DNA from: Streptomyces sp. CB02366
GTDB lineage: Bacteria; Actinomycetota; Actinomycetes; Streptomycetales; Streptomycetaceae
DNA length: 63,412 nt
Direction of reading: 5' to 3'
Assembly (NCBI RefSeq): GCF_001905905.1
Contig: NZ_LIVT01000013.1
Coordinates: forward strand, 137,293-200,704
The position numbers were made by a program, and so were the translations under genes. Shown here in pieces: positions 8,910 to 16,259 of the stretch. The notes under the pieces are model-generated. The model had not been told where the DNA came from. It worked only from the letters and a program-made list of their open reading frames with translations, and ran no database searches. How positions within the stretch are numbered: the first letter of the stretch is position 1; each line of letters starts with the position of its first letter.

Positions 8910-8934
8910 CACTCGGAATGTGAGATTCCGAGTG
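8910..8934. promoter_or_regulatory. Perfect inverted repeat upstream of cvnA2
   Basis: CACTCGGAAT and ATTCCGAGTG are perfect 10-bp arms with a 5-bp spacer, 113 bp before the cvnA2 start. There is no U-tract, so an operator is more likely than a terminator. The 361-bp gap between cvnD1 and cvnA2 otherwise holds only the two terminators described above; no certain -35/-10 pair was seen. Confidence 0.6.
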
Positions 8935-9046
8935 TTTGGAACGGGACCGGTCCCCGTGCTGCAATGCGACGAACTCCCCAGTAGTACGGCCCTGAACGAA
9001 TGAACCGGCACAGCGTAGGTGCCGACGCCGAGAGGTTGTTGGTCGA

Positions 9047-12000
9047 GTGAGGCGAAGCAACGAGGGCTCCGCGGCGCAGCCCGAGCGGGGCAACTTCACC
9101 CCGCCGTCGCGCGCCGAGACGCCCCGCGCGGAGGCGCCCGGCACGGCGTTCGCCGAGGGCGGCGGCTCCCACCGGCTGTCCCCGCGCAACTGGCGCGTGG
9201 CCACCCGGCTGAACGCGATCCTCCTCATCCCGGTGCTGGTCGGCCTCATCATGGGCGGTTTCCAGGTGAAGGGGTCCATCGACACCTGGGGCGAGGCCCA
9301 GGAGGCCGAGAAGATCGCGGTCGTCGTGCGCGCCGCCTCCCACTACGGCCAGGCGCTGCTGAACGAGCGGGACCTCACCGCCCAGCCCCTGCTCTCGGGC
9401 GACCGTGACGCCGACGTGGTCGAGGAGGCCCGCACCACCACGGACGAGGCGGCGCGGAAGTTCGGCGCCGCGGTGAAGGACCTGCCGTCCAAGCCGGGCC
9501 TGGAGCGCCGGCTGAAGCTGTTCCGGGGCGAGGAGCCCAAGCTCCCCGAGCTGCGCAAGGTCGCCTATTCGCAGGCTCTGGACCCGGTGAAGACCGAAGA
9601 GGGCTACGTCCAGATCCAGCACTCGCTGATGGAGTTCTCCAACGAGCTCGGTCTGGGCACCGGCAACATCACCAGCTACGGCCGTACCGTCTACGCGCTG
9701 GAGCTGTCCAAGGCCGCAGAATCGCTTCAGCGCTCGATCGGCATGCACCTCCTGGTCCGGCCGAGCAAGAAGCCGGGTACCTACGACGACCAGGTCAAGG
9801 CGTTCGGCTCGTACAACTACCTGGAGCAGATCGCCCTCGGGGAGTTCAACTCCGGCGGCACCCAGGCCGACGTCGACCGGCTCAAGCAGGTCATGGCGGG
9901 CAAGGCCGCCGAGGGCGCCAAGCAGCTCAAGGCCGCCAAGGCGCGGGCCGAGGCCGCCGGAGAGCCCTTCGTCGCCCCGCCCAGCATCGACGGCTCGGTC
10001 TTCGACGGCATGGCGCGGGAGATCGGCAAGGGGCAGGACCCCGAGGAGCTGGCGAAGAAGGGCATCACGCCCGAGACCTGGATGACCGCGGCGACCGCGA
10101 AGTTCGAGGGGTACGCCACCGTCGAGGACGAGCTGGTGACCAAGGCGGTGGACGAGGCCGCGAGCATCTCCGCCGACGCCAGGAACGACGCCGTCGTCAA
10201 CGGCCTCATCGTCGTCATCGCGCTGCTCGCCGCGTTCGTCCTGGCCGGGCTCATGGCCCGCCAGATGAGCCGCTCGATGCGTCAGCTGCGGACCGCCGCC
10301 TTCTCCATCGCCGAGCAGCGGCTGCCCACCCTCGTCGACCAGCTCTCGCGGACCGACCCGGGCCGGGTCGACACCCGGGTGCAGCCGATCCCGATCACCA
10401 CCCGGGACGAGATCGGCGAGGTGGCCCGCGCCTTCGACCAGGTGCACCGCGAGGCCGTCCGGCTCGCCGCCGAGCAGGCCATGCTGCGGGGCAACGTCAA
10501 CGCGATCTTCACCAACCTCTCGCGCCGCAACCAGTCCCTCATCGAGGGCCAGCTGACCCTCATCACCGGCCTGGAGAACAACGAGGCCGACCCGGACCAG
10601 CTGGAGAGCCTCTTCAAGCTGGACCACCTGGCGACCCGCATGCGCCGCAACGGCGAGAACCTCCTCATCCTCGCCGGCGAGGAGCCCGGCCGCCGCTGGG
10701 ACCAGCCGGTCCCCCTGGTCGACGTCCTGCGCGCCGCCTCCTCGGAGGTGGAGTCGTACGAGCGCGTCGAGCTGTCCGGCGTCCCCGAGGCCGAGATCCA
10801 CGGCCGGTCCGTGACCGACCTCGTGCACCTGCTGGCCGAGCTGCTGGAGAACGCCACCACGTTCTCCTCGCCGCAGACCAAGGTCCGGGTCACCGCGACC
10901 CGGCTGCCCGACGGCCGCGTGATGATCGAGATCCACGACAAGGGCATCGGCCTCACCGCCGAGGACTTCGCCGACATCAACCACAAGCTGGCCAACCCGC
11001 CGACCGTGGACGCTGCGGTGTCGCAGCGCATGGGCCTCTTCGTGGTCGGCCGGCTGGCCGACCGGCACGGCATCCGGGTCCAGCTGCGCCCCTCGGGCGA
11101 ACAGGCCGGCACCACCTCGCTGGTCATGCTCCCGGAGGCCATCACCCACGGTGGCGGCGGCGAACAGCACGGCGGACAGGGCGACTTCACCGTCTCCTCG
11201 ATCATCCCCGAGCAGCAGGAGGCCTTCGAGGAGGCTCCGCAGCCGGCCGCGATGCGCACGGCGGCCGAGCTGGGCTTCGACGACTCGCGCTACGAGAGCC
11301 CGGCGGGCCCGGCCCAGCTGGACCCGGTCGGGCGCTCCCTGATGCGTGAGGAGCGCCGGGCGGCCCTGGAGGCCCAGACGGGCACGGGCGGCCCGTTCGG
11401 CGGCGACGCCCAGGAGCGGCCGGGCTACGCACCGGAGCCGTACGCGGGCGACCCGTACGCCGGGCAGCAGCAGCCGCAGCCGGGCTACGGCGGCGAACAG
11501 TACGGCCAGGACCCGTTCGGGCAGCAGCAGGCACAGCAGTACCAGGGCCCGTACGAGCAGCGGTACGGGGCCGAGGGCGGCTACGCGCAGCAGCAGGACG
11601 CCCACCCGCACCCGGATTCCCCGCACCGGGCGGAGGGTCACACGGAAGCGGCATATGCCGCTCCGGACGGTGGGCAGAGCCAGTACGCCGACCCGTACGC
11701 GACGTCCGCGGACCCGTCCCACCAGGACGACTGGCCCGTTCACAGCGGTTTCCAGAACACTTATGAGCCGATCGCCCCCGCCGAAGCGGAATCTGTCGCG
11801 AGCACGCCCGCGGAGCCTTCGGAGCGCGTAGGCTTCGATCGTCCGGGGACTGCCCCGGACGTCGGCCCCGAGTTGACCGAAGCCGGCCTGCCGCGCCGCG
11901 GCGGTCAGCAGCACTGGCAGCCCGGCGGCCGGGGGAACGACCGGCCCGCTCCGGCTCCGGCGACCGGTCCGGCTCCGGCGACCGGTCCGGAGCAGGAACC

Positions 12001-12295
12001 GCGGACCGACGGGGACGGTTCCGACGACTGGCGCTCGACCAACGACGAGCGCTGGGAGCGGGCCGAGAAGCTCCGCGAGCCGAAGGCGGGCGGAATCACC
12101 CCCTCCGGCCTCCCCCGGCGCGTGCCCAAGGCCAACCTGATCGAGGGCACGGCGGAGCAGACCCAGCAGGGCGGCCCACAGGTCTCCCGCGCCCCCGAGG
12201 ACGTCCGCGGCAGGTTGAGCAACCTGCGGCGGGGGATCCAGCGGGGACGCAGCGCGGGGTCGGACAGCAGTACCACCTACAACCAGGAGCGTTAG
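9047..12295 (+). CDS. cvnA2: Conservon sensor histidine kinase-like protein CvnA (cvn2)
   Basis: This 1082-aa paralogue of CvnA1 starts at GTG (MRRSNEGSAAQPERG). The first membrane helix is near residues 55-72, followed by an extracytoplasmic NIT-like sensor domain; the second helix is near 382-404. HAMP, FKLDHLATRMRRN and the HATPase_c domain follow (LLAELLENATTFSSP, HDKGIGLTAED, GLFVVGRLADRHG; about residues 590-700). The tail of about 380 residues is Gln/Tyr/Pro-rich and unlike that of CvnA1, except for the C-terminal box GLPRRVPKANLIEGT...VSRAPEDVRGRLSNLRRGIQ. The sensor domains have diverged, so the two conservons probably answer different signals. One base separates its stop from the cvnB2 start. 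Confidence 0.92.
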   Translation: MRRSNEGSAAQPERGNFTPPSRAETPRAEAPGTAFAEGGGSHRLSPRNWRVATRLNAILLIPVLVGLIMGGFQVKGSIDTWGEAQEAEKIAVVVRAASHYGQALLNERDLTAQPLLSGDRDADVVEEARTTTDEAARKFGAAVKDLPSKPGLERRLKLFRGEEPKLPELRKVAYSQALDPVKTEEGYVQIQHSLMEFSNELGLGTGNITSYGRTVYALELSKAAESLQRSIGMHLLVRPSKKPGTYDDQVKAFGSYNYLEQIALGEFNSGGTQADVDRLKQVMAGKAAEGAKQLKAAKARAEAAGEPFVAPPSIDGSVFDGMAREIGKGQDPEELAKKGITPETWMTAATAKFEGYATVEDELVTKAVDEAASISADARNDAVVNGLIVVIALLAAFVLAGLMARQMSRSMRQLRTAAFSIAEQRLPTLVDQLSRTDPGRVDTRVQPIPITTRDEIGEVARAFDQVHREAVRLAAEQAMLRGNVNAIFTNLSRRNQSLIEGQLTLITGLENNEADPDQLESLFKLDHLATRMRRNGENLLILAGEEPGRRWDQPVPLVDVLRAASSEVESYERVELSGVPEAEIHGRSVTDLVHLLAELLENATTFSSPQTKVRVTATRLPDGRVMIEIHDKGIGLTAEDFADINHKLANPPTVDAAVSQRMGLFVVGRLADRHGIRVQLRPSGEQAGTTSLVMLPEAITHGGGGEQHGGQGDFTVSSIIPEQQEAFEEAPQPAAMRTAAELGFDDSRYESPAGPAQLDPVGRSLMREERRAALEAQTGTGGPFGGDAQERPGYAPEPYAGDPYAGQQQPQPGYGGEQYGQDPFGQQQAQQYQGPYEQRYGAEGGYAQQQDAHPHPDSPHRAEGHTEAAYAAPDGGQSQYADPYATSADPSHQDDWPVHSGFQNTYEPIAPAEAESVASTPAEPSERVGFDRPGTAPDVGPELTEAGLPRRGGQQHWQPGGRGNDRPAPAPATGPAPATGPEQEPRTDGDGSDDWRSTNDERWERAEKLREPKAGGITPSGLPRRVPKANLIEGTAEQTQQGGPQVSRAPEDVRGRLSNLRRGIQRGRSAGSDSSTTYNQER

Positions 12296-12296
12296 T

Positions 12297-12719
12297 GTGA
12301 GCCCGATGAGCCAGGCGGCGCAGAATCTCAACTGGTTGATCACCAACTTCGTGGACAACACCCCCGGGGTGTCGCACACGGTGGTGGTCTCCGCCGACGG
12401 ACTCCTGCTGGCGATGTCCGAGGGGTTCCCGCGCGACCGCGCCGACCAGTTGGCGGCCGTCGCCTCCGGTCTGACGTCGTTGACCGCGGGCGCCTCGCGG
12501 ATCTTCGAGGGCGGCGCCGTGAATCAGACCGTTGTGGAGATGGAGCGTGGATTCCTCTTCATCATGTCCATCTCCGACGGGTCCTCGCTCGCCGTTCTGG
12601 CCCACCCGGACGCCGACATCGGTCTGGTCGGGTACGAAATGGCCCTTCTGGTGGACCGCGCGGGCGGCGTCCTGACTCCGGACCTCCGCGCCGAACTCCA
12701 GGGAAGTCTTCTTAACTAG
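12297..12719 (+). CDS. cvnB2: Roadblock/LC7 domain protein CvnB (cvn2)
   Basis: This is a 140-aa roadblock/LC7 protein starting at GTG with MSPMSQAAQNL, nearly identical to CvnB1 (Asn for Ser, Ile for Leu, Gly for Thr and Asn for His at four sites). It is the presumed GTPase partner and scaffold of CvnD2. The near-identity of CvnB1 and CvnB2, against divergent CvnA sensors, suggests that the two modules could share partners. Confidence 0.95.
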   Translation: MSPMSQAAQNLNWLITNFVDNTPGVSHTVVVSADGLLLAMSEGFPRDRADQLAAVASGLTSLTAGASRIFEGGAVNQTVVEMERGFLFIMSISDGSSLAVLAHPDADIGLVGYEMALLVDRAGGVLTPDLRAELQGSLLN

Positions 12720-12739
12720 TAGACAGACAGTGCGTTTCT

Positions 12740-12767
12740 CGCCACCGCGCCATACAGTGCGGTGGCG
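12740..12767 (+). other. Intra-operon hairpin between cvnB2 and cvnC2
   Basis: CGCCACCGC and GCGGTGGCG form a 9-bp perfect stem with a 10-nt loop in the 90-bp gap between cvnB2 and cvnC2. It could be an RNA processing or partial termination site that tunes the CvnAB to CvnCD ratio. No such hairpin was seen in the matching 134-bp gap of cvn1. Confidence 0.45.
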
Positions 12768-12809
12768 CGGCCCCACTGGGATCGGCGACCGGCAGTCGGA
12801 GGAGGAAAC

Positions 12810-13445
12810 GTGGCAGCACCCACAGGCGGGCACCCCTACAACGGTGACCAGAGCGTTCCGGGTGAGCACGGCGACAACCGTTTCGGCTTCCCTGCCGTAC
12901 CCGGTGGCCAGGGCGCCGGGCAGTATCAGCCATATCAGCAGCCGCAGCAGGCCCAGGGCGGTCACGGCGTCCCGGGGTCCGAGTGGCCTCCGCAGCAGCC
13001 GGGGGCGGGGTGGCCGCAGCAACAGCGGCACCACGCGCCCCCGCCGCCGCGCATTCAGCCGGTGCAGCAGCGGCAGGCTCCCGAGCCCGCCCAGCCCGCC
13101 GCGCACAACCCGCTGGTCCGTCCGTACGCCATGACCGGCGGCCGGACCCGGCCGCGGTACCAGCTCGCCATCGAGGCGCTGGTCAGCACCACGGCCGATC
13201 CGTCCCGGCTGCAGGGGCAGTTGCCCGAGCACCAGCGGATCTGCCGGCTCTGCATCGAGATCAAGTCGGTCGCCGAGATCTCGGCCCTTCTCTCGATCCC
13301 CCTCGGCGTTGCCCGGATCCTCGTCGCCGACTTGGCCGAGGCCGGACTCGTCGCCATCCATCAGCCCGGCGGCGACGAGGCCGCCGGCGGCCAGCCAGAT
13401 GTGACACTGCTCGAAAGGGTGCTCAGTGGACTTCGCAAGCTCTAG
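12810..13445 (+). CDS. cvnC2: DUF742 protein CvnC (cvn2)
   Basis: This is a 211-aa DUF742 protein starting at GTG 12810 (VAAPTGGHPYNGDQ) behind a strong GGAGGAGGAAAC site. It is about 75 residues longer than CvnC1 because of a Gln/Pro/His-rich disordered N-terminal region. The conserved core LVRPYAMTGGRTRPRYQLAIEALV and the C-terminal LLERVLSGLRKL match CvnC1, and ICRLC replaces ICHLC. It overlaps cvnD2 by 20 bp, as in cvn1. Confidence 0.93.
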   Translation: MAAPTGGHPYNGDQSVPGEHGDNRFGFPAVPGGQGAGQYQPYQQPQQAQGGHGVPGSEWPPQQPGAGWPQQQRHHAPPPPRIQPVQQRQAPEPAQPAAHNPLVRPYAMTGGRTRPRYQLAIEALVSTTADPSRLQGQLPEHQRICRLCIEIKSVAEISALLSIPLGVARILVADLAEAGLVAIHQPGGDEAAGGQPDVTLLERVLSGLRKL

Positions 13446-14007
13446 CGGCGGAGCGGCCCGCTCCACTACCTCGGCGAAGATCGTGGTGGCAGGGGGCTTC
13501 GGCGTGGGTAAGACCACGTTTGTCGGTGCCGTGTCGGAGATCAACCCGCTGCGCACCGAAGCCGTGATGACGTCCGCCTCGGCGGGCATCGACGACCTGA
13601 CCCACACCGGGGACAAGACCACCACCACGGTGGCCATGGACTTCGGCCGCATCACCCTGGACCAGGACCTGATCCTGTACCTCTTCGGCACCCCGGGCCA
13701 GGACCGCTTCTGGTTCATGTGGGACGACCTGGTCCGCGGCGCCATCGGCGCCGTCGTCCTCGTCGACACCCGCCGCCTCGCCGACTGCTTCCCCGCCGTC
13801 GACTACTTCGAGAACAGCGGACTCCCCTTCGTCATCGCCCTCAACGGCTTCGACGGACACCAGCCCTACACCCCCGACGAGGTCCGCGAAGCACTCCAGA
13901 TCGGGCCCGACGCTCCCATCATCACCACCGACGCCCGCCACCGCGCGGACGCCAAGAGCGCGCTCATCACGCTGGTCGAGCACGCCCTGATGGCACGTCT
14001 GCGCTAG
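13426..14007 (+). CDS. cvnD2: Ras-like small GTPase CvnD (cvn2)
   Basis: This 193-aa GTPase has the same motifs as CvnD1: P-loop GGFGVGKTT, switch II with GTPGQDRF, and NGFD. Relative to CvnD1 only the first dozen residues (SSGGAARSTTSAK) and the extreme C-terminus (SALITLVEHALMARLR) differ. Because the GTPase cores are identical, upstream specificity must lie in CvnA-C or in the short variable ends. A very long hairpin directly after the stop codon ends the operon. Confidence 0.96.
   Translation: MDFASSSGGAARSTTSAKIVVAGGFGVGKTTFVGAVSEINPLRTEAVMTSASAGIDDLTHTGDKTTTTVAMDFGRITLDQDLILYLFGTPGQDRFWFMWDDLVRGAIGAVVLVDTRRLADCFPAVDYFENSGLPFVIALNGFDGHQPYTPDEVREALQIGPDAPIITTDARHRADAKSALITLVEHALMARLR
13528..13960 (+). 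repeat. 433-bp perfect repeat shared with cvnD1
   Basis: This is the second copy of the identical tract described at 8206-8638. Upstream, inside the same gene, the copies differ at silent sites such as GGG/GGC, GGT/GGC and TTT/TTC, so the identity is local rather than general. Confidence 0.97.
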
Positions 14008-14009
14008 GA

Positions 14010-14081
14010 CCTCGCACGCCGTATGCGGAAGGGCCCCGCACTCCTCGGAGTGCGGGGCCCTTCCGCATACGGCGTGCGAGG
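14010..14081. terminator. Bidirectional terminator with a 34-bp perfect stem
   Basis: Two perfectly complementary 34-base arms flank the tetraloop CTCG between the convergent genes cvnD2 (stop two bases before the hairpin) and accE (stop at 14085). The arm begins CCTCGCACGCCGTATGCGG. It is far longer than a normal terminator and serves both strands. Confidence 0.92.
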
Positions 14082-14084
14082 GGG

Positions 14085-14288
14085 TCAGCCCTGCCAGCTG
14101 TGCGGGGCGCGGAAGCCCGGCGTGCGCTCCAGGCGGCGCCAGCCGGCGGTGTCCCGGCCGCGGTGGGCGGGGGCGGCGGGCCGGGCGGCGGCGCGGGCCA
14201 TCAGGACGGCGGTGATGGCCGCCAGCTCCTCGGGGTCGGCGTGACCCTTCTCGACGCGCAGGACGGACTCGGCGGACGTCAGGCTCAT
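14085..14288 (-). CDS. accE: Acyl-CoA carboxylase epsilon subunit
   Basis: This 67-aa protein (MSLTSAESVLRVEKGHADPE...) is the small epsilon subunit found only with actinobacterial acyl-CoA carboxylases. The N-terminal VEKGHADPEELAAITAVL helix and the C-terminal W(R)RLERTPGFRAPHSWQG, with its GFR-xP-SW ending, are typical. It stabilises and activates the AccA-AccB complex. It follows accB in the same direction with a 68-bp gap, so the two form one operon. Confidence 0.9.
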   Translation of the reverse strand: MSLTSAESVLRVEKGHADPEELAAITAVLMARAAARPAAPAHRGRDTAGWRRLERTPGFRAPHSWQG

Positions 14289-14356
14289 GGCGGGGTGTCT
14301 CCGTCTTCTCGGCAGGATGTCGTGGACCGTGCGGCGCGTCGCGCCGCGGCGGGCGA

Positions 14357-15940
14357 CTACTGCGGGGGGTTGCCGTGCTTGCGGGACGGCAGGTCGGCGT
14401 GCTTGTTGCGGAGCATGGCGAGCGAGGCGATGAGCACCTCGCGGGTCTCGGCGGGGTCGATGACGTCGTCGACGAGGCCGCGCTCGGCCGCGTAGTAGGG
14501 GTGCATCAGCTCGGCCTTGTACTCCTTGACCATGCGGGTGCGCATGGCCTCGGGGTCCTCGGCCTCGGCGATCTGGCGGCGGAAGATGACGTTGGCCGCG
14601 CCCTCGGCGCCCATCACGGCGATCTCGTTGGTGGGCCAGGCGTAGGTCAGGTCGGCTCCGATGGACTGGCTGTCCATGACGATGTACGCGCCTCCGTAGG
14701 CCTTCCGCAGGATCAGCGAGATCCGCGGCACGGTGGCGTTGCAGTAGGCGTACAGGAGTTTGGCGCCGTGGCGGATGATCCCACCGTGCTCCTGGTCGAC
14801 GCCCGGAAGGAAGCCGGGGACGTCCAGAAGGGTGATGATCGGGATGTTGAACGCGTCGCACATCTGGACGAAGCGAGCGGCCTTCTCGGACGCCTCGATG
14901 TCGAGCACGCCCGCCAGCGCCTGCGGCTGGTTGGCGACGATGCCGACGACCTGGCCGTCGAGGCGGGCCAGGGCGCAGATGATGTTGCGGGCCCAGCGCT
15001 CGTGGATCTCCAGGTAGTCGCCGTCGTCGACGAGCTCCTCGATCACCTTGTGCATGTCGTACGGGCGGTTGCCGTCGGCCGGGACCAGGTCCAGCAGGAC
15101 GTCGCCGCGCCGGTCGGCGGGGTCGTCGCTCTCGACCGTCGGCGGGTTCTCGCGGTTGTTGGACGGCAGCATCCCGATGAGGTAGCGGACCTCCGCGATG
15201 CAGGTCTCCTCGTCGTCGTACGCGAAGTGGCAGACGCCGGAGGTCTCGGCGTGGACGTCCGCGCCGCCGAGGCCGTTCTGGGTGATCTCCTCGCCGGTGA
15301 CCGCCTTGACGACGTCGGGTCCGGTGATGAACATCTGCGAGGTCTCGCGGACCATGAACACGAAGTCGGTGAGGGCGGGGCTGTAGGCCGCGCCGCCCGC
15401 GCAGGGGCCGAGCATCACGCTGATCTGCGGGATGACGCCGGAGGCCCGGGTGTTGCGCTGGAAGATGCCGCCGTAGCCGGCGAGCGCGGAGACGCCTTCC
15501 TGGATACGGGCGCCGGCGCCGTCGTTCAGCGAGACCAGCGGCGCTCCGGCCGAGATGGCCATGTCCATGATCTTGTGGATCTTCGTGGCGTGGGCCTCGC
15601 CCAGCGCCCCGCCGAAGATCCGGAAGTCGTGCGCGTAGACGAAGACCGTGCGGCCCTCGACCGTGCCCCAGCCGGTGATGACGCCGTCGGTGTAGGGCTT
15701 CTTCGCCTCCAGGCCGAAGCCGGTCGCCCGGTGCCGGCGCAGCTGCTCGACCTCCTTGAACGAACCCGGGTCCAGCAGCAGCTCGATCCGCTCCCGCGCG
15801 GTCAGCTTGCCCTTGGCGTGCTGCGCCTCGGTCGCCCGCTCGCTCGGTCCGCGCCGCGCCTGCTCGCGCAGGGCCAGCAGTTCGGCCACCCGGCCTCGGG
15901 CGTCGCTCGACTCACCCTGGGTCTCGTCCACAACGGTCAT
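14357..15940 (-). CDS. accB: Acyl-CoA carboxylase carboxyltransferase (beta) subunit
   Basis: This 527-aa carboxyltransferase transfers CO2 from biotinyl-AccA to acetyl- and propionyl-CoA, giving malonyl-CoA for fatty acid and polyketide synthesis and methylmalonyl-CoA. It has two crotonase-fold halves with oxyanion glycines in MLGPCAGGAAYSPA and RKAYGGAYIVMDS. The residue after GGAY is Ile420 by my count. In the S. coelicolor work on AccB and PccB, Ile420 in AccB against Asp422 in PccB governs acetyl-CoA use, so this copy is AccB-like and not PccB-like. It is cytosolic and probably essential. The biotin-carrying AccA is encoded elsewhere. Confidence 0.95.
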   Translation of the reverse strand: MTVVDETQGESSDARGRVAELLALREQARRGPSERATEAQHAKGKLTARERIELLLDPGSFKEVEQLRRHRATGFGLEAKKPYTDGVITGWGTVEGRTVFVYAHDFRIFGGALGEAHATKIHKIMDMAISAGAPLVSLNDGAGARIQEGVSALAGYGGIFQRNTRASGVIPQISVMLGPCAGGAAYSPALTDFVFMVRETSQMFITGPDVVKAVTGEEITQNGLGGADVHAETSGVCHFAYDDEETCIAEVRYLIGMLPSNNRENPPTVESDDPADRRGDVLLDLVPADGNRPYDMHKVIEELVDDGDYLEIHERWARNIICALARLDGQVVGIVANQPQALAGVLDIEASEKAARFVQMCDAFNIPIITLLDVPGFLPGVDQEHGGIIRHGAKLLYAYCNATVPRISLILRKAYGGAYIVMDSQSIGADLTYAWPTNEIAVMGAEGAANVIFRRQIAEAEDPEAMRTRMVKEYKAELMHPYYAAERGLVDDVIDPAETREVLIASLAMLRNKHADLPSRKHGNPPQ

Positions 15941-16259
15941 GCATCGACCCTACGAACCCGGCCAAGAATCCGCGCCGTCGATTCCGTACAGTCTCCTGCC
16001 CGGTTTCGTGGTGGGAGTGAACAGAACCCTGTCGCCGTGCAGGCGATCCACCAGCGAAACGCCGCTCCGCGTTATGGGAATCCCACAAAGCGATCTGTGC
16101 GGTGGGCCACACCGCACGGAAGGAGCGGCGCGTCCTCCCCGCCGGACCCCGCGCCGCCGGGGCCACGTGCGGCAGGGGCGGCCCCCGCACGGGAGCCGCC
16201 CCTGCCGCGCCACCGGCCGGGCTACCGGGCCGGGATGGCGTCCGTATCGACGGTCGTTC
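15941..16259. other. Gene-free region upstream of accB
   Basis: This 319-bp gap lies between the accB start and the end of the GH101 gene. The part near 16169-16208 is the GH101 terminator. The remainder should hold the accBE promoter, but I could not pick a convincing -35/-10 pair and saw no small gene. Confidence 0.5.
16169..16208 (-). terminator. Terminator of the GH101 gene
   Basis: The perfect 14-bp arms GCGGCAGGGGCGGC and GCCGCCCCTGCCGC with a 12-nt loop begin about 50 bp past the GH101 stop. Confidence 0.75.

Noticed and set aside
11940..11990. Tandem 18-bp repeat in cvnA2
   Set aside because: It encodes APATGP twice in the disordered tail; a trivial low-complexity repeat.
3391..14007. 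Composite transposon or recent segmental duplication carrying the conservons
   Set aside because: There are no flanking repeats or transposase; most of the paralogous sequence is highly diverged, and twin conservons at this locus are known from other Streptomyces.
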